Part shown: in pieces, positions 11,280-20,870 of the stretch
Layout of the letters: each line of letters begins with the position of its first letter
How positions within the stretch are numbered: the first letter of the stretch is position 1
Source of the DNA: Streptomyces sp. CB01881
Lineage (GTDB): Bacteria > Actinomycetota > Actinomycetes > Streptomycetales > Streptomycetaceae
Assembly: GCF_002953255.1 (NCBI RefSeq)
Contig: NZ_CP026498.1
Coordinates: 1,295,645-1,359,644 of the forward strand
Direction: 5' to 3'
Length of the DNA stretch: 64,000 nt
Translations under genes and position numbers: made by a program
The notes under the pieces: generated by a model
What the model was told of the DNA's origin: nothing
The model's database searches: none
Seen by the model: the letters and a program-made list of their open reading frames with translations, nothing else

Positions 11280-12446
11280 ATGACGACTCTGTCCGAACCG
11301 CAGGCGCAACAGCAGGCCGAGACCGACACGCGGCTGCGCGTGATGCTGATGCTGGAGATCAAGGACGGCGCCCAGCAGCGCTTCCTCGACGTGTACGAGA
11401 AGCTGCGCCACCAGGTGGCGTCCGTCCCCGGGCACGTCAGCGACCAGCTGTGCCAGTCGATCAACGACCCCCGGCAGTGGCTGATCACCAGCGAGTGGCA
11501 GGACCATGAGACCTTCCTGGAGTGGGTGGACAGCCCCGCGCACCGCGAGATGGTCAAGCCGATGCACGGCTGCGTGAGCGACACCTTCCGCTCGCTGCGC
11601 TACTCCATCCTCCGGGAGACCTCCGCGGCCGGCGCCACCGGCACCCGTGCCCCGGTCGAGGTGCCGCCCGGCCTGCCGCGCACCGCGCCGGCCGGGCACG
11701 TCGGCCCGCCGCAGGCCGCCCCCGGCCCGGACGGGGTGATCCGGCACGCACTGACCTTCACCGTCAAGCCCGGCAGCGAGCAGAAGGTGGCCCGCATCCT
11801 GTCCGGCTACGCCTCCCCCAAGGCCGAGGTGGACGAGAACACGCGCCTGCGCCGCACCTCGCTGTTCATGCACGGCAACCGGGTGGTCCGGGCCGTCGAG
11901 GTGACCGGCAGCCTCGGCGACGCGCTGCGCCACGTCGCCATGCAGCCCGAGGTCCGGGCCGTCGAGGAGGCGATCAACCCCTACCTGGAGGAGGCCCGCC
12001 AGTTGGGCGACCCGCAGGCCGCGCGCGCCTTCTTCGCCAAGGCCGCGCTGCCCGCCGAGCACCAGGCGATCGCCGGCTCCCCGGCCTCCGGGCGGCTGCA
12101 CCGGCACGCCGTGCTCTACCCGGTCAAGCCGGGCAACGGGCAGGCCGTCGCCGCGCTGCTGGCCGAGTACGACAACCTCGCCACCGCGGACCCGACCGGC
12201 CCGGTCGCGACGGCCGTCGTCTTCCACCGGGAGGACGTCGTGGTCCGCCTGGTGGACCTGCGGGTGCCCGCCGAGGCCGACCCGGCGGCGGCCCTCGGCG
12301 TGGCCGGCGAGCGCGAGGCCACCGTCCTCGGCCGGCTGCTCGACCTCGGCGCCGACGGCGACCTGCGCACCGTCGCGGGGCTGAGCGCCGTCCTCGCCGC
12401 CCGCGCGATGAACCCGGTCACCGACCGCAGCTCGCAGGGGAACTGA
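11280..12446 (+). CDS. whiEI: SchA/CurD-like spore-pigment protein with antibiotic monooxygenase-like domain (WhiE ORFI)
   Basis: First gene of the pigment operon, 388 residues. An N-terminal ferredoxin-like antibiotic-monooxygenase (ABM) segment (about 15-105, [21 protein letters not shown]) is followed by a Pro-rich linker and two related SchA/CurD-type segments ([19 protein letters not shown] near 158, [19 protein letters not shown] near 280). The internal similarity suggests duplication. This family is known almost only from spore-pigment clusters (whiE, sch, cur), and its chemistry is not settled. It may oxidise the polyketide or assist its folding. ATG 11280 is supported by where family similarity begins; the ribosome binding site (GAAAG) is weak. 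The next gene starts 75 bases downstream. Confidence 0.82.
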   Translation: MTTLSEPQAQQQAETDTRLRVMLMLEIKDGAQQRFLDVYEKLRHQVASVPGHVSDQLCQSINDPRQWLITSEWQDHETFLEWVDSPAHREMVKPMHGCVSDTFRSLRYSILRETSAAGATGTRAPVEVPPGLPRTAPAGHVGPPQAAPGPDGVIRHALTFTVKPGSEQKVARILSGYASPKAEVDENTRLRRTSLFMHGNRVVRAVEVTGSLGDALRHVAMQPEVRAVEEAINPYLEEARQLGDPQAARAFFAKAALPAEHQAIAGSPASGRLHRHAVLYPVKPGNGQAVAALLAEYDNLATADPTGPVATAVVFHREDVVVRLVDLRVPAEADPAAALGVAGEREATVLGRLLDLGADGDLRTVAGLSAVLAARAMNPVTDRSSQGN

Positions 12447-12521
12447 CGACACCCCGTTCCACACCGGCTCCAGAGCCCCCGGCCCCGAAGCCCGGACCCA
12501 ACACACTCGGAGGAAGAAACC

Positions 12522-12956
12522 ATGTCCACGCAGTACCCACGGATCGTGCACGTCGACGAGGCACCGGAGAACCGCCGGCGCGGCGGCGACCTGCGCGCCA
12601 TGCTCACCCCCACCACCTGCGGCGCGACCAGCGGCTTCATGGGCCTGGCCATCGTCCAGCCCGGCGAGCGGATCGGCGAGCACTACCACCCGTACTCCGA
12701 GGAGTTCGTCTTCGTGGTCAGCGGCGACCTGGAGGTGGACCTGGACGGGGTCACCCGGGCGCTCAAGCCCGACCAGGGCCTGATGATCCCGCTCAACATG
12801 CGCCACCGGTTCCGCAACGTCGGCGACACCGAGGCCCGGATGGTCTTCCACCTCGGCCCGCTCGCCCCGCGCCCCGAGCTGGGCCACGTCGACACCGAGG
12901 AGACCGGGGAGGCCGGCACCTCCGGTCCCCCGGAACACGCCAAGGTCGCTTCGTGA
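12522..12956 (+). CDS. whiEII: Cupin-domain cyclase-like protein (WhiE ORFII)
   Basis: A 144-residue single-domain cupin. The metal-binding motif [21 protein letters not shown] gives the His-X-His and Glu ligands, and the second motif includes [11 protein letters not shown]. WhiE ORFII homologues (SchB/CurC type) are thought to act in cyclisation or modification of the pigment polyketide. The ATG is preceded by GGAGGAAG with good spacing. The stop overlaps the KS-alpha GTG by four bases, so translation is coupled. Confidence 0.87.
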   Translation: MSTQYPRIVHVDEAPENRRRGGDLRAMLTPTTCGATSGFMGLAIVQPGERIGEHYHPYSEEFVFVVSGDLEVDLDGVTRALKPDQGLMIPLNMRHRFRNVGDTEARMVFHLGPLAPRPELGHVDTEETGEAGTSGPPEHAKVAS

Positions 12957-14209
12957 CACGGCGCGTCGCCGTCACCGGGATCGGCGTGGTCGCACCCGGC
13001 GGCGTGGGCGTTCCGGCCTTCTGGCGGCTGCTCACCTCCGGCCGGACGGCGACCCGGGGCATCACGCTCTTCGACCCCACCGGGTTCCGCTCCCGGATCG
13101 CCGCCGAGTGCGACTTCGACCCGGCGGCGCACGGACTGAGCCCCGAGGACGTCCAACGGGCCGACCGGTACGTGCAGTTCGCGATGGTGGCGGCGGACGA
13201 GGCGGTCGCCGACGCGGGCCTGGACCTCGCCGCCGAGGATCCCTGGCGGATCGGGGTCTCGCTCGGCACCGCCGTCGGCGGCACCACCCGGCTGGAGCAC
13301 GACTACGCCCTGGTGAGCGCCGGCGGCGCCCGCTGGGACGTCGACCACCGGCGGGCCGAGCCGCAGCTGCACCGGGCCTTCGCGCCCTCCACCCTGGCCT
13401 CCACGGTCGCCGAGCGCACCGGCGCGCACGGCCCGGTGCAGACCGTCTCCACCGGCTGCACCTCCGGGCTGGACGCGATCGGCTACGCCTTCCAGGCGGT
13501 CGAGGAGGGACGCGCCGACATCTGCATCGCCGGCGCCTCCGACTCGCCGATCTCGCCGATCACCGTCGCCTGCTTCGACGCCATCAAGGCCACCAGCGAA
13601 CGCAACGACGACCCGGAACACGCCTCCCGCCCCTTCGACGCCCACCGGGACGGCTTCGTGCTCGGCGAGGGCGGCGCCGTCCTGGTGCTGGAGGAGCTGG
13701 AGCACGCCCGCCGGCGCGGCGCGCGGATCTACGGCGAGATCGGCGGCTTCGCGACCTTCGGCAACGCCTACCACATGACCGGCCTCACCCAGGAGGGGCT
13801 GGAGATGTCCAGGGCGATCGACGAGGCGCTCGGCCACGCCCGGGTCGACCGCACCGACGTCGACTACGTCAACGCGCACGGCTCGGGCACCAAACAGAAC
13901 GACCGGCACGAGACGGCGGCCGTCAAGCGCTCGCTCGGCGGGCACGCGTACGAGACGCCGATGAGCTCGATCAAGTCGATGGTCGGGCACTCGCTCGGCG
14001 CGATCGGCGCGATCGAGGTGGTCGCGTGCACCCTCGCGCTGGCCCACGGCGTGGTACCGCCGACCGCCAACTACGAGACTCCGGACCCGGAGTGCGACCT
14101 CGACTACGTGCCGCGCACCGCGCGCGAGCTGCCGCTCCGTCACATCCTGTCGGTCGGCAGCGGATTCGGCGGGTTCCAGTCCGCCGTCGTGCTCAACAGA
14201 ACGGGGTGA
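12953..14209 (+). CDS. whiEIII: Type II polyketide synthase ketosynthase alpha (WhiE ORFIII)
   Basis: The condensing enzyme that, with KS-beta, builds the poly-beta-keto chain from malonyl-ACP. The 418-residue product has the complete thiolase-fold triad: Cys169 in [10 protein letters not shown], His309 in [11 protein letters not shown] and His346 in MVGHSLGA. The GTG start at 12953 overlaps the cupin stop by four bases and is preferred to the far longer open frame, which begins inside upstream genes. Five bases separate it from KS-beta, so the two subunits of the heterodimer are probably made in equal amounts. Confidence 0.95.
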   Translation: MTRRVAVTGIGVVAPGGVGVPAFWRLLTSGRTATRGITLFDPTGFRSRIAAECDFDPAAHGLSPEDVQRADRYVQFAMVAADEAVADAGLDLAAEDPWRIGVSLGTAVGGTTRLEHDYALVSAGGARWDVDHRRAEPQLHRAFAPSTLASTVAERTGAHGPVQTVSTGCTSGLDAIGYAFQAVEEGRADICIAGASDSPISPITVACFDAIKATSERNDDPEHASRPFDAHRDGFVLGEGGAVLVLEELEHARRRGARIYGEIGGFATFGNAYHMTGLTQEGLEMSRAIDEALGHARVDRTDVDYVNAHGSGTKQNDRHETAAVKRSLGGHAYETPMSSIKSMVGHSLGAIGAIEVVACTLALAHGVVPPTANYETPDPECDLDYVPRTARELPLRHILSVGSGFGGFQSAVVLNRTG

Positions 14210-14214
14210 GATCC

Positions 14215-15456
14215 ATGACGTCACGTCAACAGGGCCGCCGGGCCGTGATCACCGGCCTCGGCGTGGTGGCGCCGAACGGCGTCGGTACCGACGCCTTCTG
14301 GAAGGCCACCAGGCAGGGCGTGAGCGTCCTCGACCGGATATCCCGCGAGGGCTGCGCCGACCTCCCGCTGCGCATCGCGGGCCAGGTACGGGACTTCGAC
14401 CCGCAGTCCGTGATCGACAGCCGCTACCTGGTACAAACCGACCGCTTCACGCACTACGCGATGGCCGCCGCCGACCTTGCGGTGACGGACGCCGGCTACA
14501 CCGCCGACCCCGAACAGCCGTACGCGGTGGGCGTGGTGACCGCAGCCGGCTCCGGCGGCGGTGAGTTCGGCCAGCGCGAGCTGCAGCAACTATGGGGTCA
14601 GGGACCACAGTTCGTCGGCCCCTACCAGTCCATCGCCTGGTTCTACGCGGCCAGCACCGGCCAGGTCTCGATCCGCGGCGGCTACAAGGGCCCCTGCGGT
14701 GTGGTCGCCAGCGACGAGGCCGGCGGCCTGGACGCCCTCGCGCACGCGGCCCGCACCATCGCGCGCGGGACCGACGCGGTGGTGGCCGGCGCCGCCGAGG
14801 CACCACTGGCGCCGTACTCGATGGTCTGCCAGCTCGGGTACCCCGAGCTCAGCCTCGCCGAGGAACCCGGCCGGGCCTACCTGCCGTTCTCCGCCGACGC
14901 CAACGGCTTCGCCCCCGCCGAGGGCGGTGCGATGCTGCTGCTGGAGGACGAACAGGCGGCCCGCCGGCGCGGGGCGGCCGTCCGGGCCCGCATCGCCGGA
15001 CACGGCGCCACCTTCACCGGCGCCTCCCGCTGGGAGGACTCCCGGGAGGGGCTGGCCGCCGCGATCCGGATCGCGCTCGACCAGGCCCGGATCGCCGCGG
15101 AGGAGGTCGACGTGGTCTTCGCCGACGCCCTCGGCGTCCCGGCCGCCGACCGCGCCGAGGCGCTCGCCCTGGCCGACGCCCTCGGCCCGTACGCCGAGCG
15201 CGTCCCGGTGACCGCACCCAAGTCCGGTACCGGGCGGGCCTACTGCGGCGCACCGCTGCTCGACGCCGCGGCCGCCGTGCTCGCCATGGAGGACGGCGTC
15301 CTGCCGCCCACCCCCAACGTCACCGAGGTCTGCCACGACCTCGCCCTGGTGACCGGCCGCGCCCGCCCGGCCGAGCTGCGCACCGCACTGGTGCTCAGCC
15401 GCGGGCTGATGGGCTCCAACGCCGCGCTGGTCCTCCGGCGCGACGACCGGGCCTGA
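14215..15456 (+). CDS. whiEIV: Type II polyketide synthase KS-beta / chain length factor (WhiE ORFIV)
   Basis: A 413-residue ketosynthase homologue lacking the nucleophilic cysteine. It dimerises with KS-alpha and sets chain length. The position equivalent to KS-alpha Cys169 is Glu168 in ASDEAGGLDA; most antibiotic KS-beta proteins have glutamine here. The fold is otherwise intact (AVITGLGVVAPNGVG at the N terminus, FSADANGFAPAEGGAMLLLE in the middle). ATG 14215 lies five bases after the KS-alpha stop. GTGAG, spanning that stop, may serve as its ribosome binding site. Confidence 0.93.
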   Translation: MTSRQQGRRAVITGLGVVAPNGVGTDAFWKATRQGVSVLDRISREGCADLPLRIAGQVRDFDPQSVIDSRYLVQTDRFTHYAMAAADLAVTDAGYTADPEQPYAVGVVTAAGSGGGEFGQRELQQLWGQGPQFVGPYQSIAWFYAASTGQVSIRGGYKGPCGVVASDEAGGLDALAHAARTIARGTDAVVAGAAEAPLAPYSMVCQLGYPELSLAEEPGRAYLPFSADANGFAPAEGGAMLLLEDEQAARRRGAAVRARIAGHGATFTGASRWEDSREGLAAAIRIALDQARIAAEEVDVVFADALGVPAADRAEALALADALGPYAERVPVTAPKSGTGRAYCGAPLLDAAAAVLAMEDGVLPPTPNVTEVCHDLALVTGRARPAELRTALVLSRGLMGSNAALVLRRDDRA

Positions 15457-15495
15457 CCGACAACCCCTGTTTGGCTCACCTAGAAGGGACTTCCC

Positions 15496-16213
<718 letters not shown>

Positions 16214-16218
16214 GCCGG

Positions 16219-16551
16219 ATGCACCGCGCACTGATCGTCGCCCGGATGAAGCCGGACGCGGCCCAGGGCATCGCCGACGTGTTCGCCGAGTCCGACCGCG
16301 GCGAACTGCCGCACCTGATCGGCGTCACCGGCCGCAGCCTCTTCCAGTTCGGCGACGTCTACCTGCACCTGATCGAGGCGGACCGCCCGCCGGGCCCGGC
16401 CGTCGCCCAGGTGGTCGGCCACCCGGAGTTCCGGGCGGTCAGCGACGCCCTCACCGCCTACGTCCAGGCGTACGACCCGGCCACCTGGCGGGGGCCCAAG
16501 GACGCCATGGCGCGCGAGTTCTACCGATGGGAGCGCAGCGGCCTCAACTGA
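16219..16551 (+). CDS. whiEVII: TcmI-family polyketide cyclase (WhiE ORFVII)
   Basis: A ferredoxin-fold cyclase of 110 residues closing the last ring(s) of the aromatic skeleton. The family N terminus HRALIVARMKPDAAQGIADVFAESD, the middle RSLFQFGDVYLHLIE and the C-terminal tail AMAREFYRWE are all recognisable. I chose ATG 16219 because GGGGAGG lies about 11 bases upstream. A GTG at 16210 overlaps the previous stop (GTGA) and would add three residues. It is the last gene of the operon, with a strong hairpin just downstream. Confidence 0.9.
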   Translation: MHRALIVARMKPDAAQGIADVFAESDRGELPHLIGVTGRSLFQFGDVYLHLIEADRPPGPAVAQVVGHPEFRAVSDALTAYVQAYDPATWRGPKDAMAREFYRWERSGLN

Positions 16552-16564
16552 GCCGCGAACCGCA

Positions 16565-16596
16565 CGGTGCCCCGCAGGCAGGCCTGCGGGGCACCG
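16565..16596. terminator. Hairpin terminator after pigment operon
   Basis: A perfect inverted repeat, 16565-16579 with 16582-16596, very GC-rich with a tiny loop, immediately after the last whiE-type gene and facing the convergent lipoprotein gene. Confidence 0.75.
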
Positions 16597-16716
16597 GCGT
16601 GCGGGCGCACGCACCGTACGGGGCGTGGCACGGGGCCGGGCGCCCCGCGGCACGCCCCGGGCCGCTCGCCGGGCCGTCCCTCAGGACGCTCGCCGGGCCG
16701 TCCCGCAGACCGTTTC

Positions 16717-17577
16717 TCAGGCCGTGCCGAGGACCGCGTCCGGGGTCCGGCCCGTCTGGGCCTGCTCCACGCGCTGGACCAGCATCGCGGCGAGCCGCCG
16801 GGTCGCCGCGGGGTCGACCGGGCCGCCCTCGGTGGTCACCGTCGCCACGACCGTGCCGGAGCGCAGCACGACGGTGACGCCGTCCCGGCCGGCCAGCTGG
16901 CCCTGGAAGGCGCGGCTCTCGCTGCCCAGCGCGGCCAAATCGACCGTGTGGTACTTGCTCGCGTCGCCGTACGCCGCGTAGGCCTCCGTGAGCCGGTCCT
17001 TGGCCGCCGCCTTGCTCGGGAGGGTGTCGATCCCGAAGCGCGCGGTCACCTCGCCGGAGGAGAACCGGGCCGTCCCGCTGAGCGGCTTGCCGGTGCACGA
17101 ACCGGCGCCGCTGCAGGTGGTGGCGTGGTCGGCGGTGTCCACCCGGCGCTTCTCCTCCTCCCAGCCGGTCATGGCCTTCTGGTCCGGCATCAGCTGGAGC
17201 AGGAGCCTGTCGTCGAGGATCAGCGTGTCGGAGTCCGCCCCGGCGGGCTGCGCGGTGCCGCCGCCGGCGGCACCCGCACCTCCGCCCTGCGACGGCGTGC
17301 CCGGAGCCCCGGGCGCGGGCGTGCCGGGCGTACCGGCCGCCGCGCCGGGTGCCGAGGCGGCCGCGGAGGTGGCGGACGCGGCACCGCCGGCCGGGCTCGC
17401 CCCGGCGCCCGCGGGCGCCGTCGTGGCTGCTCCGGCGGTCGCCCCCGCTGCCGGGCTCGCGCCGCCCGCCGCCCCGTCGTGGGAGGTCTTCGACCCCCCG
17501 GAGCCACAGGCCGCCAGCACGCCCAGCAGAACCCCCGTCGCCGCCACCGCCGCGACCTTCCGACCGACCGTGCCCAT
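16717..17577 (-). CDS. Putative secreted lipoprotein with Ala/Gly/Pro-rich linker
   Basis: I recognise no named family. The 286-residue product starts with a lipoprotein signal peptide: basic MGTVGRKV, hydrophobic core, and lipobox LAAC with the lipidated Cys near residue 24. A disordered Ala/Gly/Thr/Pro linker runs from about 28 to 112. The remaining ~170 residues form a folded extracellular domain with two cysteines (TTCSGAGSC), compatible with a disulfide, and a VTVVLRSGTVVATVTTEGG beta stretch. Streptomycetes carry many such sensor- or PknB-associated lipoproteins, but no partner kinase is adjacent. ATG 17577 has GAGGGAG upstream. Confidence 0.75.
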   Translation of the reverse strand: MGTVGRKVAAVAATGVLLGVLAACGSGGSKTSHDGAAGGASPAAGATAGAATTAPAGAGASPAGGAASATSAAASAPGAAAGTPGTPAPGAPGTPSQGGGAGAAGGGTAQPAGADSDTLILDDRLLLQLMPDQKAMTGWEEEKRRVDTADHATTCSGAGSCTGKPLSGTARFSSGEVTARFGIDTLPSKAAAKDRLTEAYAAYGDASKYHTVDLAALGSESRAFQGQLAGRDGVTVVLRSGTVVATVTTEGGPVDPAATRRLAAMLVQRVEQAQTGRTPDAVLGTA

Positions 17578-17661
17578 TCCCGCTCCCTCTCGTGTCAGTG
17601 GACCATCAAGATAGACGCGGCCGGCCGGACCGGGTTCCCCGGGGTGCCCTCGGGAGCCGGG

Positions 17662-18102
17662 CTACCCGTGGGCCCCCGGCGCGCCCGGCGGGAGGGCCTC
17701 GACGCCGACCACCCGGCTGATCCGGTCCGGTTCGACCAGGACCACCACCCGCCGCTCGCCGGGGATCCGCCACTCGTAGCGCTCCGCCCCGAGGTACACC
17801 GCGGCCAGCCGGTCCATGTTCCGGTCCGCCTCCTCCCCCTCGACGAACCGGACCGCCCGCCCCCGGATCTGCACCCGGTCGTACGGGTCGGCGGCGTCCG
17901 CGTGCGAGAGGCAGACCCGGGGGTCACGCCGCAGGTTGCGCTCCTTGACCCGGCCGACCGAGGTGTTGAACAACACCAGACCGCCCTGCCTCCCCACCCA
18001 CATCGGGCTGACGTGCGGTGACCCGTCCGCGTTGACCGTGGCGACGTACCAGACGTGCCCCGCCTCGATCCGCGCCTGTACGTCCTTCGAGATCTCGACC
18101 AT
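17662..18102 (-). CDS. PPOX-class (F420- or FMN-dependent) flavoenzyme
   Basis: A split beta-barrel protein of 146 residues of the pyridoxamine-phosphate-oxidase-like superfamily. Characteristic are the first strand YVATVNADGSPHVSPMWV (about 19-36), LVLFNTSVGRVKERNLRRDPRVCLS (cofactor phosphate contacts near 42-66) and VQIRGRAVRFVEGEEAD. Actinobacterial members often bind F420, but FMN or heme binders share the fold and the cofactor cannot be decided here. The gene is monocistronic. Confidence 0.82.
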   Translation of the reverse strand: MVEISKDVQARIEAGHVWYVATVNADGSPHVSPMWVGRQGGLVLFNTSVGRVKERNLRRDPRVCLSHADAADPYDRVQIRGRAVRFVEGEEADRNMDRLAAVYLGAERYEWRIPGERRVVVLVEPDRISRVVGVEALPPGAPGAHG

Positions 18103-18371
18103 GCGTCATGCCTGCCCGCGTGCGCCGGGCTCCACGCCGCCGCCGGCCTCCCCGGGGCCCGGCCGGAACCGGATTCACCCGGATCGCCGGGGCACCCGGG
18201 TGAACACGTCCGCGAATCCACCCGAAGGGCCGCACGACCACCGCCGTCACTGCCATCCTCCGGTGGCAGCGGCCGTCACGGTGGTTGACGGTGGATCAGG
18301 CGCACCTCCGCGAGTCCCCTTGCCCGACAACGTGTCGGCTGTCGCGGCTCCGCGCCGGAAGGATCATCATC

Positions 18372-18764
18372 ATGCGTTCTGCCCGCACACTGCTCGCCGG
18401 GGCCGTCGTGGCCGCTGCCGCCCTCACCGTCGCTGCCCCCGCCGCCTTCGCCGACGGCTCCGACAAGAACCTCACCTGGCAGGAGAAGCAGGACAAGGCC
18501 GCCAGCCCCGACGGCCAGAAGACCTGGGACGAGAAGCAGGACAAGGACTCCTCCTCCTCGGGCTCGTCGGGCTCGTCGGGCTACTCGGGCGAGGAGCAGA
18601 AGGCCGAGGAGAAGGCCCCGCACGGCGGCGTGCACACCGGCGGCGGCGGCCTGGCGCTGTCCGGCGGCGGCCTCGCCTCCGGCGCCGTCCTGCTGCTGGG
18701 CGGCCTCGGCGCGGGCGCCATCGCCCTGCGCAAGGGCCGCCGCTCCGCCGGCGCCGCGATCTGA
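18372..18764 (+). CDS. Small surface protein, likely sortase substrate
   Basis: A 130-residue exported protein. It has a Sec signal peptide (MRSARTLLAG, hydrophobic core, cleavage near AFA-DG about residue 31) and a charged Lys/Asp/Gln-rich mature region with LTWQEKQDKAASPDG partly repeated. A Ser/Gly stretch leads to a C-terminal sorting-signal layout: the motif GGVHTGGG, a hydrophobic segment (about 100-122) and the basic tail RKGRR. There is no canonical LPXTG or LAXTG. The sortase gene begins 197 bases downstream on the same strand. ATG 18372 is preceded by GGAAGGA at eight bases; the longer frame upstream lacks signal-peptide character. No named family is recognised. Confidence 0.75.
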   Translation: MRSARTLLAGAVVAAAALTVAAPAAFADGSDKNLTWQEKQDKAASPDGQKTWDEKQDKDSSSSGSSGSSGYSGEEQKAEEKAPHGGVHTGGGGLALSGGGLASGAVLLLGGLGAGAIALRKGRRSAGAAI

Positions 18765-18961
18765 CCCGCGGCGCCGGCTCCGGCGCCGCAAGCCACGTCC
18801 CGTCGCCTCCCCGCCGTGGCCGCCGCTTCCCCGACGGCCACGGCGGGGGCGCGCGGGGCGATGCCCCACGGCACCGTTCCGGGGCGGCACCGCCGCCACC
18901 GCAGTGCTGCAGGTACGGCGGGGCTGCCGGTGTGTCGACGTGAAGGCCGAGGAGTGGAGTG

Positions 18962-19657
18962 ATGGCCGGTCTGGTCCCTGGTACTTCCCGGCTGCTGCGC
19001 GCGGGTATGGGCGCGGCGGCGGCCGGTCTGCTGCTGATCTACAACTCGGTGGACGCCGCACCCTCCGCCGATCCCGCGCCCGGCCAGGCCGCTCCCCCGG
19101 CGGCCACCGCGAGCGCGTCACCCGGCCCGGCATCCGCCCCGGCCGCCCTGTCGCCGGCCAAGGCGGCTCCCGGGCCCGCCGCGCCCCCGCTGAAGCGGTC
19201 CAAGCCGACCCGGTTGCGGATCCCGCAGATCGCCGTGGACGCACCGTTCACCGAGCTGACGCTCAACCCGGCCGGGCAGCTCAACGCGCCGCCGCCGGAC
19301 GACAAGAACCTGGTCGGCTGGTACCGCGACGGCGTCACCCCGGGTGAACGCGGCAGCGCCGTGGTGGCCGGGCACGTGGACACCAACAAGGGCCCGGCGG
19401 TGTTCCTGCTGCTCAGCCTGCTGCTGCCGGGAAACCGGGTCGAGGTGCAGCGGGCGGACGGCACGGTCGCCGTCTTCCTGGTGGACTCGGTGGAGACGTT
19501 CGCCAAGGACGCCTTCCCCGACCAGAAGGTCTACGGGAAGACGCCCGACGCCCAGCTGCGACTGATCACCTGCGGCGGCACGTACGACAGGAAGCGCAAG
19601 GACTACCTGGACAACGTGGTGGTCTTCGCGCACCTGGAGTCCTCGCGCAAGGCCTGA
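18962..19657 (+). CDS. Class F sortase
   Basis: A membrane-anchored transpeptidase of 231 residues that cleaves a sorting motif and attaches the protein to the cell wall. An N-terminal hydrophobic anchor (about 14-28) is followed by an Ala/Pro linker and the sortase barrel beginning KPTRLRIPQIAVDAPF. Catalytic residues are His138 (VAGHVDT), Cys204 (LITCGG) and an Arg at 211-213 (YDRKRKDY). The compact domain and TCGG context fit class F. ATG 18962 is chosen because GAGGAG ends seven bases upstream; a GTG one codon earlier is less well placed. The adjacent surface protein is the obvious candidate substrate. Confidence 0.9.
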   Translation: MAGLVPGTSRLLRAGMGAAAAGLLLIYNSVDAAPSADPAPGQAAPPAATASASPGPASAPAALSPAKAAPGPAAPPLKRSKPTRLRIPQIAVDAPFTELTLNPAGQLNAPPPDDKNLVGWYRDGVTPGERGSAVVAGHVDTNKGPAVFLLLSLLLPGNRVEVQRADGTVAVFLVDSVETFAKDAFPDQKVYGKTPDAQLRLITCGGTYDRKRKDYLDNVVVFAHLESSRKA

Positions 19658-19662
19658 GCCGT

Positions 19663-19709
19663 ACGACGGGACCGCCCGCACCGTGAACCGGTGCGGGCGG
19701 TCCCGTCGT
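19663..19709. terminator. Bidirectional hairpin terminator, 21-bp stem
   Basis: A perfect 21-bp inverted repeat (19663-19683 with 19689-19709) with a five-base loop lies between the sortase gene and the convergent methyltransferase gene. Confidence 0.85.
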
Positions 19710-19723
19710 GGGCGGGCCCGGGG

Positions 19724-20755
19724 TCAGCCCCGGACGGTGGCCTCGAAGGCGTGCAGGTACGGGTTGACCGGGCGGACCGCGGCGACCGCCAGGCCGGCCT
19801 CCTCCATCAGCCGCACCAGGCTCTGCTCGGAGTGCTTGGCGCCCCCGACGTTGAGCATCAGCATGAGGTCCATGGCGGTGGTGAAGCGCATCGACGGGCT
19901 GTCGTCGACCAGGTTCTCGACCACCACGACGCGGGCGCCCGGGCGGGCCGCGGCAACCACGTTGGCGAGGGTGCGACGGGTGCTCTCGTCGTCCCACTCC
20001 AGGATGTTCTTGATGATGTAGAGGTCGGCGCGGACCGGGATGTCCACCCGGCAGTCGCCGGGCACCAGCCGGGCCCGGGCGGCGTAGGCGCCGCCGTCAC
20101 GCAGCCGCGGGTCCGCACCGGCGACCACCTTGGGCAGGTCGAGCAGGGTGCCGTGCAGCGCCGGGTGCTTCTCCAGCAGGCTGGCGAGCACGTGGCCCTG
20201 GCCACCGCCGATGTCGACCACCGAGTCGATCCCGGTCAGGTCGAGGTAGGCGGCGAAGTCGGCGGCCGACTGGCGGCTGGAAGTGGTCATCGCCTTGTCG
20301 AAGACCTTGGCCGAGTCGCCCGCGTCGCTGTGCAGGTAGTCGAAGAACTCCTTGCCGAACAGTTCCGGGAAGACGTTGCGGCCGGAGCGGACCGCCTCGT
20401 CCAGCTTCGGCCAGGCCTCCCAGGTCCACGGCTCGGTGCACCAGAGGGAGATGTAGCGCAGGCTGTTCGGGGCGTCCTCGCGCAGCAGGCGGGACATCTC
20501 GGTGTGCTCGAAGCGGTCGTCGCCGGTCTCCTGGAAGACGCCGTAGCAGGTGAGGGCGCGGAGCAGGCGGCGCAGCTGCTTGGGCTCGGTGTCGAGCGCG
20601 GCCGCGAGGTCGGTGACGGTGGTCGGGGTGTCGCCGAGCGCGTCGGCGACGCCGAGCCGGGCGGCCGCGCGGACGGCGGCGGCGCAGGCAGCGCCGAAGA
20701 CGAGCTCCCGCAGGCGCATCGCGGGCTGCGGGGTGGTGGCGGGTGCGGTGGTCAT
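19724..20755 (-). CDS. SAM-dependent O-methyltransferase (COMT type)
   Basis: A 343-residue class I methyltransferase of the plant-COMT/TcmO-like group used in natural-product tailoring. An N-terminal winged-helix dimerisation domain (about 20-110, with LAAALDTEPKQLRRLLRAL) precedes the Rossmann domain. The SAM motif is VVDIGGGQGHVLASLLEKHP (near 180), and YIIKNILEWDDES holds the catalytic-base region. It lies 3 kb beyond the pigment genes on the other strand, and some pigment or quinone pathways include such an enzyme. A link is only a guess. The start ATG 20755 has a modest ribosome binding site (GAAAGACGG). Confidence 0.85.
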   Translation of the reverse strand: MTTAPATTPQPAMRLRELVFGAACAAAVRAAARLGVADALGDTPTTVTDLAAALDTEPKQLRRLLRALTCYGVFQETGDDRFEHTEMSRLLREDAPNSLRYISLWCTEPWTWEAWPKLDEAVRSGRNVFPELFGKEFFDYLHSDAGDSAKVFDKAMTTSSRQSAADFAAYLDLTGIDSVVDIGGGQGHVLASLLEKHPALHGTLLDLPKVVAGADPRLRDGGAYAARARLVPGDCRVDIPVRADLYIIKNILEWDDESTRRTLANVVAAARPGARVVVVENLVDDSPSMRFTTAMDLMLMLNVGGAKHSEQSLVRLMEEAGLAVAAVRPVNPYLHAFEATVRG

Positions 20756-20870
20756 GTGCCGTCTTTCTGCTGGTGGGAAGGGGCTGGGGTCCTCGGGGGC
20801 CGCAGGCCCCCTCAGGGCTGAGGGGGCCTGCGGCCGGGGCTCGCGGCCGGGGGCCTGCGGGCGCAGCGGT

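Noticed and set aside
11522..12952. An N-terminal extension of KS-alpha by 477 codons
   Set aside because: It overlaps two upstream genes in another frame. The GTG at 12953 with a GTGA overlap and the family N terminus is the real start.
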